From: Capnocytophaga canimorsus
Lineage (GTDB): Bacteria > Bacteroidota > Bacteroidia > Flavobacteriales > Flavobacteriaceae
DNA length: 64,000 nt
NCBI RefSeq assembly: GCF_002302565.1
Contig: NZ_CP022382.1
Span: forward strand, 1,001,001 to 1,065,000
Reading direction: 5' to 3'
The notes below the pieces were generated by a model. It ran no database searches and was not told the DNA's origin. It saw only the letters and a program-made list of their open reading frames with translations. Both the position numbers and the translations under genes were made by a program. How positions within the stretch are numbered: the stretch's first letter is position 1; each line of letters opens with the position of its first letter. Shown in pieces: positions 28,401 through 39,603 of the stretch.

Positions 28401-28631
28401 TTTGCCCTGCTTACCTTTAACAATAATACTTACCCCAGGAAGAGGTTGCCCTTGTTCATCAATAACAGTACCTGTAATTGTTTTTTGTTGTTGCGCATCC
28501 TCTATTGTACGCCCCTTATCGTTTCCAATATTATCTGCTTTCAAATCTTGGAAAGAAAAAACAAATACAAAAACCATTAGCAACGAAACATTGCTCCAAC
28601 GAGCATACTTTCTTAATAATAGGTCTTTCAT
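25446..28631 (-). CDS. SusC/RagA-family TonB-dependent transporter
   Basis: Outer-membrane barrel of 1061 residues importing oligosaccharides or glycopeptides with SusD. A signal peptide (about 1-32) is followed by a carboxypeptidase-regulatory-like domain (about 53-125; GTVIDEQGQPLPGVSIIVKG) and a plug with the SusC signature (DVVVTAYG, then LIILDGV and LKDATATALYGSRGANGVMIVTTK). A long beta-barrel ends in NFGVQITIN. There is no N-terminal signalling extension for an anti-sigma factor and no ECF sigma, anti-sigma or hybrid regulator gene nearby, so regulation is unclear. The susC gene has its own -7 element at 28701-28708. Confidence 0.96.
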   Translation of the reverse strand: MKDLLLRKYARWSNVSLLMVFVFVFSFQDLKADNIGNDKGRTIEDAQQQKTITGTVIDEQGQPLPGVSIIVKGKQGKGTSTDFDGKYAISVLPTDRLVFSYIGFAPQEVLVGNKSVVNVTMKEDTQQLDDVVVTAYGTGQKKVSVVGSVQTVKPKELKIPSTNLSTSFAGRMAGVIAVQRGGQPGADGADFWIRGISTFGGATNPLIILDGVQVSAGDLNAIDPEVIESFSVLKDATATALYGSRGANGVMIVTTKSGSDLDKPIINLRVEGNMSEPSRLPQFVDGVSYMKLYNEGVANLGSGVLPYSQEKIDGTAAGLNPYVFPNVDWYNEIFKQRAFNQKVHMNIRGGGKKLTYFLSGSLNRDTGMVKDISRDYFSFNNNINYMRYAFQNNIDLKLGEFSKIGLKINSQFIDKRDPRTGVKQTFEKIMNANPVDFPIRYEQETGSDITRWGGYLGGTDAAGTNPFSNLVAGYTDTFESTVIANIDFNQKLDFWVKGLQFTALGSFKNWSQSQTIRRAPLNTFGLASYKLEPDGTYSYVLNAAGEERPEVLETTAGTTGDRRIYLQGILDYTRKFGVHDVNALLIYNQEETSLNNIHHDQAFQRLLNSLPRRSQGISSRLSYAYDNRYLAEFNVGYNGSENFAKGRRFGIFPSIALGYNISEEKFFEPIKDVVSWLKLRGSWGLVGNDRTNAARFAYMSSINLRGRSFTSGVDQNYTKYGPTYTRYENLDLTWEVGEKINLGVDLQLFNQFNLTFEAFQEIRSKIFQERGTIPTYLGTADTKELGNLAKVKNWGFDASLDYARKIGQDWFLSAKGTFTFARNKILEYDEPVPSHPGLSRIGQRLNVYQGYVADRLFIDQAEVDNSVRQQISGNVAAGDIKYINMPDKDGKYDDLIDGNDKVYIGHPTVPEIVYGFGFNLKYKSIDVGAFFQGAANTSLMMSGFHPFGTQSRRNVLKFVAEDYWTPENQNIYAAYPRLTHDDHQNNTVASTYWLRDASFLKFKSFEVGYTPERFKNMRIYASGLNLLTFSNFKHWDPEQGSNPFNYPTQRVLNFGVQITIN

Positions 28632-28700
28632 TGTAAAAAATGTTTTTGGTTAATAATTTATTTTCAAAACTAAAGACTTTTAAGTCCCTATAACTCTACG

Positions 28701-28708
28701 CAAAAGTA
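28701..28708 (-). promoter_or_regulatory. -7 promoter element for the susCD operon
   Basis: CAAAAGTA on the plus strand is TACTTTTG on the minus strand, 69 bp upstream of the susC ATG. No TTTG is found at -33 spacing, consistent with a promoter needing an activator. The rest of the 341-bp spacer 28632-28972 is AT-rich with no open frame; I see nothing else firm in it. Confidence 0.6.
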
Positions 28709-28972
28709 AAACGTTTTCGTGAAATAAAAAATCTTTTTCACAAAATTTTCATAAAAACAACTTTCTTATGTATTAAATAAAACAATAAAAAAATAGCAAA
28801 TAGTTTAAAATCATAAAATTACATACAAAAAAAATAAGTTATTTCCTATTATAAACCCTTAACTATATATTTGTTAAGAACTCTGAAAATGTGATTCTTA
28901 GCACCTCTCTGATTTCTAACTTAATGTTAACTATTATTCACGATTTAAACAGACAACACACAGGCATAGAAA

Positions 28973-32107
<3,135 letters not shown>

Positions 32108-33643
32108 TTATCCTTTATTAAAAATTTGTAAAGCATCATTATCCTCATACTGTTTGATTTTTTCAAGCATTTGCTTTTTCATCTTTCGGATAATTTTCTG
32201 ATGTTTTTTACTGAAATATAAGTTATTCAACTCTTTGGGGTCTTTTTTCAAATCGAAGAATTCCCAACCCTCTACACGTTTGTAAAAACGGATAAGTTTA
32301 TATCTCTCATCACGCACCCCAAAATGCGGTGAAACAGAATGCTCCCCATTTTCATAATAATGATAATAAATCGTTTTTTGTTTTTTATACTTTTTGCCAT
32401 CTACCAGTGCTTTGAATGAATTGCCGTGCATATCCTTCGGAACAGATACTCCTGCATACTCCAAAAGGGTGGGAGCAATATCTATATTCATAATCAATGC
32501 ATCGGTTTTTTGTTTGGGCTTAATATTTTTCGGAAAACGCATTACCATTGGGGTTCGGAACGATTCTTCATACATAAAACGCTTATCGAACCAACCGTGT
32601 TCTCCCATATAAAAACCTTGATCAGAGAGATAAATCACTATAGTGTTTTCAGAAAGATTGTGTTTATCTAAATAATCAAGTGTTCTACCGATATTTCTAT
32701 CCAAAGAAATTGCCGTAGCGTGATAATCCTTCATATAGCGCTGATATTTCCATTCGGTCAGCGCATTACCCGATAAATTTTGAGTTTGTAAATCGGCTAA
32801 AATTGGTCCGTAATGAGTATTATAAGCATCGCGTTGTTGTTGATTCATACGGCTGAAATTACCTTCTCGGTCTTGGTCTGCGCTATTGGGGTACATTTTT
32901 AAATCATATCCCATAATCAACGTTTTTTCTATTGACATATCTTGAACTTGAGCTGCTTTGCGTGTTTTATAATCGTCATAGAAAGTTTCAGGAAGTGAAA
33001 AATGTGTCTTTTCAAAAGTGTTCAAATCCTGAATATCAGGCATCCAAGTACGATGCGTTGCCTTATGCCCAATAATCAAACAAAAAGGTTTGGAAGGATC
33101 ACGCTCATCTAACCATTTTTCGGCGGTATCCTCAACAATATCCGAAACATAACCTTCCTTACGCACTATTTTTCCGTCAGGAAGGATAAAATCAGGATTA
33201 AAATAATGCCCTTGCCCAGGTAATATTTCCGAATAATCAAACCCTTTCGGATTTTTGCCCAAATGATATTTCCCAATCCAAGCGGTTTGATAACCTGCAC
33301 GTTGTAGCTCATTTACAAACTGATTTTGAGAAGAATCGTAACGTGAGTTTTCATTATCTTTGTATCCGTTTTTACTACTATATTTTCCTGTCAGAATAGC
33401 CGCCCTTGCTGGTCCACAAATGGAATTGGTTACATAAGCCTTATTAAAAAGTATCCCTTCATCGGCAATTCTATCAATGTTCGGGGTGTGATTATAAGGC
33501 TTTCTGCCATAGGCACTAATGGCTTGAAAGGCGTGATCGTCCGAAATGATAATTACCATATTAGGGCGTTTATCTTGTGCCCATACCCCTGAAAACACAC
33601 CCAAACAAGTCAGTAAAATAAAATAACAAAATCTTTTCTTCAT
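32108..33643 (-). CDS. Secreted arylsulfatase-type sulfatase (S1 family)
   Basis: Removes sulfate esters, likely from glycans. The 511-residue protein has a signal peptide ending VWAQ. D35 and D36 in IIISDDHAF are metal ligands. The active-site motif is ICGPARAAILTGK with C76 to be converted to formylglycine; CxPxR is kept but the fourth residue is A rather than S. The substrate specificity is open: the sequence looks closest to N-acetylglucosamine-6-sulfatase or iduronate-type S1 enzymes. It needs an anaerobic sulfatase-maturing enzyme that is not in this window. First gene of the sulfatase/beta-galactosidase pair; a near-consensus TACCTTTA lies at 33669-33676 on the minus strand. Confidence 0.92.
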   Translation of the reverse strand: MKKRFCYFILLTCLGVFSGVWAQDKRPNMVIIISDDHAFQAISAYGRKPYNHTPNIDRIADEGILFNKAYVTNSICGPARAAILTGKYSSKNGYKDNENSRYDSSQNQFVNELQRAGYQTAWIGKYHLGKNPKGFDYSEILPGQGHYFNPDFILPDGKIVRKEGYVSDIVEDTAEKWLDERDPSKPFCLIIGHKATHRTWMPDIQDLNTFEKTHFSLPETFYDDYKTRKAAQVQDMSIEKTLIMGYDLKMYPNSADQDREGNFSRMNQQQRDAYNTHYGPILADLQTQNLSGNALTEWKYQRYMKDYHATAISLDRNIGRTLDYLDKHNLSENTIVIYLSDQGFYMGEHGWFDKRFMYEESFRTPMVMRFPKNIKPKQKTDALIMNIDIAPTLLEYAGVSVPKDMHGNSFKALVDGKKYKKQKTIYYHYYENGEHSVSPHFGVRDERYKLIRFYKRVEGWEFFDLKKDPKELNNLYFSKKHQKIIRKMKKQMLEKIKQYEDNDALQIFNKG

Positions 33644-33852
33644 CGTATTTTTTTGATTAGTTAGGGTGTAAAGGTACTAAAAAAGCAGGAAGATTGCATT
33701 GATTTTAAGACACAAAAATCGCTTTTTTTGTACTGAATTTAACAATAAAAACATTTTCATACTCAATTCGTATGATGATTTCTTAAATTTTCATTAGTGA
33801 ATCCATTTTTTGATAAATAATATATAAATTTTTAGTTATTCCTAAAAATTAG

Positions 33853-33860
33853 TATCTTTG
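33853..33860 (+). promoter_or_regulatory. -7 promoter element for the DtxR/FeoA-feoB operon
   Basis: TATCTTTG, matching TAnnTTTG, 49 bp upstream of the ATG at 33910. No TTTG at the correct distance upstream. Confidence 0.55.
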
Positions 33861-33909
33861 CCAATAGAAAACAGTTCATATCTGATTTTTGGAGTTATAA
33901 GAATAATTT

Positions 33910-34920
33910 ATGTGGGGGTTGATTTTATTTTTGTTAGGAGTCCTTTTGTGTGTACTAGCATATTTTGCATTTCGTCCTTTAGGATGGTATACAAAATGGC
34001 AGCAAGAGTCAGGAGGTCTAAAAATCATTACTGAAGACATTTTAAAGGAGGTTTATTCTTCTCCACAGCAAGAAGTTTCGTTTGAATGTTTACAGGGACG
34101 TATGGCATTGTCTGAAAAAATGTTACGAAAAGCACTACTAAAGATGCAACATCAAGGCTGGTTACGTCAGGAACAGCAACAAATAAAACTGACCGCCACA
34201 GGGAAGCAATCCGCATTGGAAATTATACGTGCTCATCGGCTTTACGAACATTTTTTGGCAGAAAAAACAGGTTATGCCCCTATTCAATGGCACAAACAAG
34301 CCGAAAAAATGGAGCATCACCTCAATGAAAAACAACTTTCAGAAATCATTAGACAGGTTGGAAATCCGCGTTATGACCCACACGGCGACCCCATTCCTAC
34401 CGAAGTGGGTAAGTTGTATATTCCTTCTGGAGAAAAATTAAGTCGCCTTGAAAAAGGCATCTGCGGACGAATCATCCATATTGAAGATGAACCCACCGCT
34501 ATTTACCGACAAATTTTAGATAAAGACATTCACGTAGGCTCAATTATCAGAGTACTTGATGCAAATACTCATAGCATCACTTTTTATAGTGAAGGTGAAC
34601 AGTTTGTATTAAAAGCGGAGGTTGCTCAAAATATTACGGTGCACATTTTTGACAAAGAATCAAAGTTAGAGCATACACAAGGAGTTCGGCTTTCTGGATT
34701 GAAACTGGGCGAAAAAGGACGAATTTTATCCATCTCTGCCGAATGTCGTGGAGCAAACCGTCGCCGATTGCTCGATTTAGGTTTTGTCAAAGGAAGCCAA
34801 GTAGTGGTACAAATGAGCAGCCCACTTGAAAACCCAAAAGCATATCTGATACGAAACACGCTTATTGCGCTACGTGATGACCAAGCCAAGCACATACTTA
34901 TTGAAAAAATAGATACTTAA
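33910..34920 (+). CDS. Membrane-anchored DtxR/MntR-like regulator fused to FeoA
   Basis: Protein of 336 residues that joins iron regulation and transport. An N-terminal membrane helix (2-22) precedes a DtxR-type winged helix (39-98), a dimerisation/metal domain (99-163), an SH3-like segment (about 170-245) and a C-terminal FeoA domain (259-334). Metal-site residues visible are D43, H109, E113, H128, E132, E135 and H136. The EKMEHH arrangement has E132 where DtxR has cysteine, like MntR, while the MntR E11 position is K. The stop overlaps the feoB start (TAATG), so it is made with FeoB and its FeoA part is probably FeoB's partner. Whether the tethered helix-turn-helix still binds DNA is unknown. 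Confidence 0.85.
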   Translation: MWGLILFLLGVLLCVLAYFAFRPLGWYTKWQQESGGLKIITEDILKEVYSSPQQEVSFECLQGRMALSEKMLRKALLKMQHQGWLRQEQQQIKLTATGKQSALEIIRAHRLYEHFLAEKTGYAPIQWHKQAEKMEHHLNEKQLSEIIRQVGNPRYDPHGDPIPTEVGKLYIPSGEKLSRLEKGICGRIIHIEDEPTAIYRQILDKDIHVGSIIRVLDANTHSITFYSEGEQFVLKAEVAQNITVHIFDKESKLEHTQGVRLSGLKLGEKGRILSISAECRGANRRRLLDLGFVKGSQVVVQMSSPLENPKAYLIRNTLIALRDDQAKHILIEKIDT

Positions 34921-37121
34921 TGAAACCCAAATCAACTCCTTGCGATACTTGTTCGGCGAATACAAAGTCCAAACTCAAACGATTGGGCGTCAATATTGAA
35001 GGCTACGATTATGTGGTAGCTCTTGCTGGTAATCCCAACACTGGGAAAAGTACCGTTTTCAATGCTTTAACGGGACTTAAACAACATACTGGAAACTGGC
35101 CTGGTAAAACCGTCTCTCGCTCTGAGGGTGGATTTGCCTATGAAGACAAAAAGTATAAAATCATTGATCTTCCAGGTACTTATTCCTTAATTTCAACTTC
35201 TGAAGATGAGGAAATTGCACGAAATTTTATACTTTTTGCTAAACCTGATGTTACCGTTATTGTTGCCGATGCCACTCGTTTGGAACGTAACTTGAACTTA
35301 GTGCTTCAAATTCTTGAAATTACCGATAAAGCTGTTTTATGCGTTAATTTACTAGACGAAGCTAAAAGACATCATATTGAGATTGACCTACGTACTCTTT
35401 CTCGCAAATTAGGAATTCCTGTAGTGGGGGCTTCGGCACGTTCGCAACAGGGCATCCCTGAACTGTTACAAGCCATTAAGGAAGTAACACAAAATAAGGT
35501 AGTTACCAAACCTAGAAGGCTATCCTCACTTCCTAAAGAAATTGAAGCGAGTGTGGGGCAATTGGAAAATATTTTGGTAAAAAGATATTCTAATTTACCC
35601 AATAGTCGCTGGGTAGCAATGCGTTTGCTTGAAGGTGATGAAGATATACTACAAGCGCTTCGTAAGGGTGACTTTGATCAAATGATAGACAAGCTAAGTG
35701 AGAATAATGAATCAGAAATAGAGAAAATCATTGCACTTTCCGACGAAATGCGTTGGCAAGTGGGGCGTAATTTTCACGATAAACTTTCAGAAAGCCTCTA
35801 TGCCGAAGCTACACAAATCACCCAAGGGGTGGTATTATACGACCAAAAACGTAAACATACTGATATTGATGCAAAAATTGATCGTATTGTTACTAGCAAG
35901 CGTTGGGGTTTCCCGATTATGTTTTTGATTTTGTCTGGAGTACTTTGGATGACCATAGTAGGCTCAAACTATCCGTCACAATGGCTATCCACAATTTTTG
36001 TAGATAATATATATTCTTTTTTAAAGGAAGGAGCTACGTGGCTCAATTTCCCGTGGTGGCTTACTGGATTTTTGGTCGATGGCGTGTATTTGGCGGTGGC
36101 TTGGGTAGTATCGGTAATGCTTCCTCCAATGGCTATTTTTTTCCCGATTTTTACTCTTTTGGAAGATTTCGGGTATTTACCACGCATTGCCTTCAATTTA
36201 GATAACATTTTTCGTAAAGCAGGAGCTCACGGAAAACAAGCCTTAACGATGACTATGGGCTTTGGCTGTAATGCAGCTGGCGTGGTTTCTACGCGAATTA
36301 TTGACAGCCCTCGCGAACGACTTATCGCAATCATTACCAATAACTTTTCGTTGTGTAATGGGCGTTGGCCAACTCAAATTTTAATCGCCACACTCTTTAT
36401 AGGAAGTTTAGTCCCCTCCTATTTGTCGGGTTGGGTATCAATGTTGGCAGTCATTGCAATAGCCCTTTTAGGCATCGCTTTGATGTTTTTTACTTCGTGG
36501 ATGCTATCGCGTACCTTACTTAAAGGCGAGGTTTCTACCTTTCATTTAGAGTTACCTCCTTATCGTCCACCTCGATTTTTACAAACACTATACACATCAC
36601 TCATAGACAGAACCTTAGTAGTCCTTTGGCGTGCCGTTGTTTTTGCTGCTCCCGCTGGAGCTGTAATATGGTTAGTGGCTAATGTGAGTATTGGCGAGGT
36701 TACCATTGCCCAATATGCTATTTCAGGGCTTGATGGTTTTGGGTGGTTTATTGGGCTTAATGGAGTTATTCTGTTGGCATATATTATCGCTATTCCTGCC
36801 AATGAAATAGTCATCCCTACTATACTGATGCTTACCGTTTTGGTTACTGGAATAGACGGATATGGTGCTGGAAGCGGAGTGATGTTTGAATTAGAATCGG
36901 AAAGCCAAATCACTACCTTGTTGAAAGCAGGAGGGTGGACTTTACTTACAGCCGTTAATCTAATGATTTTTAGTCTGCTACACAATCCGTGTAGCACTAC
37001 TATATATACCATATACAAGGAAACTAAAAGTGTAAGATGGACGATTGTAGCTAGCATATTACCCATAATTTTAGGATTTTTACTGACGTTTATACTCACA
37101 CAACTCGTTAGAATGTTATAA
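34920..37121 (+). CDS. feoB: Ferrous iron transporter FeoB
   Basis: Inner-membrane Fe(II) permease with an N-terminal G domain, 733 residues. G1 is GNPNTGKS (37-44), G3 is DLPGTYSL (from D83), and G4 is NLLD (143-146), a variant of the usual NxxD. The N-terminus carries CDTC (C8, C11), a possible metal or redox site seen in some FeoB proteins. The membrane half begins near residue 335 and contains the two Gate motifs ([12 protein letters not shown]... and MFFTSWML...) plus GFGCNAAGV. It is translationally coupled to the DtxR-FeoA protein. No terminator lies directly after it; the next promoter begins at 37146. Confidence 0.96.
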   Translation: MKPKSTPCDTCSANTKSKLKRLGVNIEGYDYVVALAGNPNTGKSTVFNALTGLKQHTGNWPGKTVSRSEGGFAYEDKKYKIIDLPGTYSLISTSEDEEIARNFILFAKPDVTVIVADATRLERNLNLVLQILEITDKAVLCVNLLDEAKRHHIEIDLRTLSRKLGIPVVGASARSQQGIPELLQAIKEVTQNKVVTKPRRLSSLPKEIEASVGQLENILVKRYSNLPNSRWVAMRLLEGDEDILQALRKGDFDQMIDKLSENNESEIEKIIALSDEMRWQVGRNFHDKLSESLYAEATQITQGVVLYDQKRKHTDIDAKIDRIVTSKRWGFPIMFLILSGVLWMTIVGSNYPSQWLSTIFVDNIYSFLKEGATWLNFPWWLTGFLVDGVYLAVAWVVSVMLPPMAIFFPIFTLLEDFGYLPRIAFNLDNIFRKAGAHGKQALTMTMGFGCNAAGVVSTRIIDSPRERLIAIITNNFSLCNGRWPTQILIATLFIGSLVPSYLSGWVSMLAVIAIALLGIALMFFTSWMLSRTLLKGEVSTFHLELPPYRPPRFLQTLYTSLIDRTLVVLWRAVVFAAPAGAVIWLVANVSIGEVTIAQYAISGLDGFGWFIGLNGVILLAYIIAIPANEIVIPTILMLTVLVTGIDGYGAGSGVMFELESESQITTLLKAGGWTLLTAVNLMIFSLLHNPCSTTIYTIYKETKSVRWTIVASILPIILGFLLTFILTQLVRML

Positions 37122-37145
37122 ATATTTGTTAAACTTGTGTTTTTG

Positions 37146-37176
37146 TTGTGTATTCTTAAAAAAAGATGTACCTTTG
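37146..37176 (+). promoter_or_regulatory. Promoter in front of the small RNA candidate
   Basis: TTG at 37146-37148 (with TTTG also at 37142-37145) and a -7 TACCTTTG at 37169-37176, spaced 20 bp. It is among the best Bacteroidota promoter matches in the window. Transcription should start near 37181-37183. Confidence 0.7.
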
Positions 37177-37181
37177 CAACG

Positions 37182-37283
37182 CAATGAGGGTGGTAGCTCA
37201 TTGTAAAACTTCAAATAATAGTTTTCATAATTTAAAGTTTTGGTTGGTTAATGGAAAAGTCCGATATTTTATCGGGCTTTTTT
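37182..37283 (+). ncRNA. Candidate small RNA or attenuated leader (about 100 nt)
   Basis: Between the promoter and an intrinsic terminator lies a roughly 100-nt segment with no credible gene. It starts with a perfect 7-bp hairpin (37182-37188 with 37197-37203) holding an 8-nt GGTGGTAG loop exactly at the predicted 5' end. A weaker AAAACTT/AAAGTTTT pairing (about 37205-37241) follows, then the terminator. The downstream DUF3108 gene begins at 37341, so this may be a free small RNA or an attenuator controlling that gene. An ATG at 37251 runs through the terminator and is not a likely start. Confidence 0.5.
37255..37283 (+). terminator. Intrinsic terminator of the small RNA candidate
   Basis: An 11-bp stem with one G-T pair (37255-37265 with 37271-37281) and a 5-nt loop, followed by a T run to 37283. 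It lies 58 bp before the DUF3108 start. Confidence 0.85.
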
Positions 37284-37340
37284 CTTTTTGGTACATTTAT
37301 TGTAATATCTTCCTTGATAACACTTAAAAACAAGATTTGT

Positions 37341-38132
37341 ATGAAGAAACAAAATAAGGGTTGGTTATTTTTATTATTGTTGATATTTTCAATTTTTGAA
37401 GGAGTTTCTCAAGAAAGGAAGGAAGCTTTTCAGTCTGGAGAATGGATGAAATTTAGAGTTCGTTACGGAATATTCAATGCCAGTTACGCTACCTTACAGC
37501 TCAAAGAAACCGTTCGTAATGGCGAAAAGGTATATCACGCCGTAGGTAAAGGGCAAACCACTGGGTTGGCACGCTTGTTTTTCAAAGTAGATGATACTTA
37601 TGAGAGCTATTTCGGAAAGTTAGATGAAAAACCTCGTTTTTTTATTCGTGATATCTACGAGGGCGGATATACCAAAAAACTGAACATTTCTTTTGACCAT
37701 AATAAACAACAAGCAACTATTAAAGACCTAGAAAAGAATGAAGAAGCAATTATGGATACGCCTTTAGGTATTCAAGATATCATTTCCGCTTTTTACTGGC
37801 TTCGTGATCGTCCAGAATTGGAAAATATTAAGGAGGGTGAAGAAATCGTTATAGATATGCTTTTTGATGATGACGAAATTTTCAAATTTAAACTTCGTTT
37901 TTTAGGAAAAGAAAATATCAAAACGAAATTCGGAAAAATAAATACTTTAATGTTTCGACCATTGGTTCAAGACGGTCGTGTGTTTAAAGAACAAGAGAGT
38001 CTTACCGTTTGGATTACCGATGATGAGAATCGAATTCCGGTACAAGTACGGGCCAGTTTGCGAGTGGGATCACTTTGGGCAGAATTGGATGATTTTGGAG
38101 GCTTAAAGCACGAAACTACAATGAAAAAATAG
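37341..38132 (+). CDS. DUF3108 domain protein, secreted
   Basis: Protein of 263 residues from the ATG at 37341, which gives a signal peptide (KGWLFLLLLIFSIFEGVSQ). An earlier ATG at 37251 would place the start before a terminator hairpin and is rejected. The body is a beta-rich DUF3108 fold: MKFRVRYGIFNASYATLQL at the start, then VGKGQTTGLARLFFKVDD and GEEIVIDMLFDDDE. Members are periplasmic proteins of unknown function. It is followed by a strong terminator, then the M23 peptidase gene. Its expression may depend on read-through of the 37255-37283 terminator. Confidence 0.88.
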   Translation: MKKQNKGWLFLLLLIFSIFEGVSQERKEAFQSGEWMKFRVRYGIFNASYATLQLKETVRNGEKVYHAVGKGQTTGLARLFFKVDDTYESYFGKLDEKPRFFIRDIYEGGYTKKLNISFDHNKQQATIKDLEKNEEAIMDTPLGIQDIISAFYWLRDRPELENIKEGEEIVIDMLFDDDEIFKFKLRFLGKENIKTKFGKINTLMFRPLVQDGRVFKEQESLTVWITDDENRIPVQVRASLRVGSLWAELDDFGGLKHETTMKK

Positions 38133-38141
38133 ACAGATTTG

Positions 38142-38170
38142 AACGGATGCCTTCGAGGCGTCCGTTTTGT
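38142..38170 (+). terminator. Terminator after the DUF3108 gene
   Basis: An 11-bp stem (38142-38152 with 38156-38166, one T-G pair) with a tight TCG loop, then TTTTG. GC-rich and directly after the stop codon. Confidence 0.8.
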
Positions 38171-38288
38171 ATTTTGCCTTATGCTTTTTAAAATTTTCAA
38201 AGTAAAAATTTTCAATTATCATTTTTTTTATCGAAATTTGGCGAGTTTGTTCGGAAAATCAATTGGTTAAAAAGACTATTTACATTTT

Positions 38289-39575
38289 ATGAAACGTTTT
38301 TTAAGAAAGAGTTCGGCTGTAGTATCATTGATAGCATTGTTTTGGGCGTGTGAAGAAAAAGGAACGGAAAAGGAAATACCTCAAGTGGTTGAAGAGGTCA
38401 AAAAAGCGCCTGTTTTTGAGTTCGGATTCAATTTAGATGAATACAATATTGTCAAAGATACCGTAAAATCAGGCGACACCTTTGGTAAAATATTAGGAAT
38501 GAATAATTTTGGAATTTCTGAAATTCATCAAATTTCGGATAAAACCAAATCTGTTTTCGACCCCCGAACCTTAAGAGCAGGAAAGGCTTATGCTTTTTTG
38601 TTTGATAAACAAAAACCAGAAAAACCACATAGTTTTGTCTATCAGCCTTCACTTACTGATTATGTAGTGGTGCAGTTGGCAGATTCCATCTATGCCTACA
38701 ATCAAAAGCGAAAAATTACAATCATTGAAAAAGAAGGTATTGGCACTATAAAAAGTAACCTTACCGAATCCGTTCTAGATGCTGGAATGACTTACAATGT
38801 GGCATTCAATCTTTCTCAAATATTTGATTATACAGTTGATTTTTTTCATCTAAGAGAAGGCGACACCTTCAAAATTATTTATGAAGAACGCTATGTAGAT
38901 GATACTATTTACGCAGGAGTTTCTAATGTGAAAGCTGCATATTTTGAACATAAAGGCAATCCTTATTACGCTTTTAATTATACTACCGATTCCATAGCCA
39001 ATAAAAAAGGATTTTACGATGAAAAGGGCAACACTATGAAACGGATGTTTTTAAAAGCTCCGTTGGAAATTTTTAGAATTTCATCGCGCTTCGGTATGCG
39101 TTTTCATCCGGTATTACACAGAATGAAAGCACATAAAGGAACGGATTATGCTGCCCCCCACGGAACCCCCATTCGTTGTACCGCTAGCGGTACAGTTATT
39201 GAGGCAGGGTACAATGCGGGTAACGGAAACTACGTTAAAATACGGCATAATAAAACCTATACGACTCAATATCTGCATATGTCAAAAATTTTAGTAAAAA
39301 AAGGTCAGCACGTACCACAAGGACACGTCATCGGAAAAGTAGGAAGTACAGGACTGGCAACTGGACCTCACGTTTGCTATCGTTTCTGGAAAAACGGAGT
39401 ACAGGTTGATCCACTTAGAGAAGCTTTACCGCCTTCCGAGCCTATTGAAGATAAATACAAAACTAAATATATGGAGTATATCACTCCACTGAAAAATCAG
39501 CTTGACCAAATGCTGGCAACTCCAATTGAGCAGTCTCCTGCCGAAATGGAGCAAACACAAGTTTCGCAATTATAA
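38289..39575 (+). CDS. M23-family peptidoglycan endopeptidase, lipoprotein
   Basis: LytM-like zinc endopeptidase of 428 residues, expected to cut peptidoglycan cross-links or to activate other hydrolases. Lipoprotein signal with C21 (LIALFWAC), then a LysM-like/coiled region (about 50-260) and the peptidase domain. H282 and D286 in HKGTDYA, H330 in YLHM and H361 in GPHVC are in place. The second histidine of the usual HxH is C363, so the zinc site would be H/D/C unless the protein is inactive. I recall this HVC form in flavobacterial homologues. It precedes pgi by 28 bp and may be co-transcribed with it. Confidence 0.9.
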   Translation: MKRFLRKSSAVVSLIALFWACEEKGTEKEIPQVVEEVKKAPVFEFGFNLDEYNIVKDTVKSGDTFGKILGMNNFGISEIHQISDKTKSVFDPRTLRAGKAYAFLFDKQKPEKPHSFVYQPSLTDYVVVQLADSIYAYNQKRKITIIEKEGIGTIKSNLTESVLDAGMTYNVAFNLSQIFDYTVDFFHLREGDTFKIIYEERYVDDTIYAGVSNVKAAYFEHKGNPYYAFNYTTDSIANKKGFYDEKGNTMKRMFLKAPLEIFRISSRFGMRFHPVLHRMKAHKGTDYAAPHGTPIRCTASGTVIEAGYNAGNGNYVKIRHNKTYTTQYLHMSKILVKKGQHVPQGHVIGKVGSTGLATGPHVCYRFWKNGVQVDPLREALPPSEPIEDKYKTKYMEYITPLKNQLDQMLATPIEQSPAEMEQTQVSQL

Positions 39576-39603
39576 TAATTGATTTATCAAAATATAGAAA
39601 AAT

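Noticed and set aside
37182..37203. tRNA-like D-arm sequence (GGTGGTAGCTCA)
   Set aside because: The bases pair as a simple 7-bp hairpin, and no acceptor stem, anticodon arm or T-loop (TTCRA) follows at tRNA distances.
37251..37340. Earlier ATG for the DUF3108 protein
   Set aside because: The extension runs through a strong terminator hairpin, and the protein from 37341 begins with a normal signal peptide.
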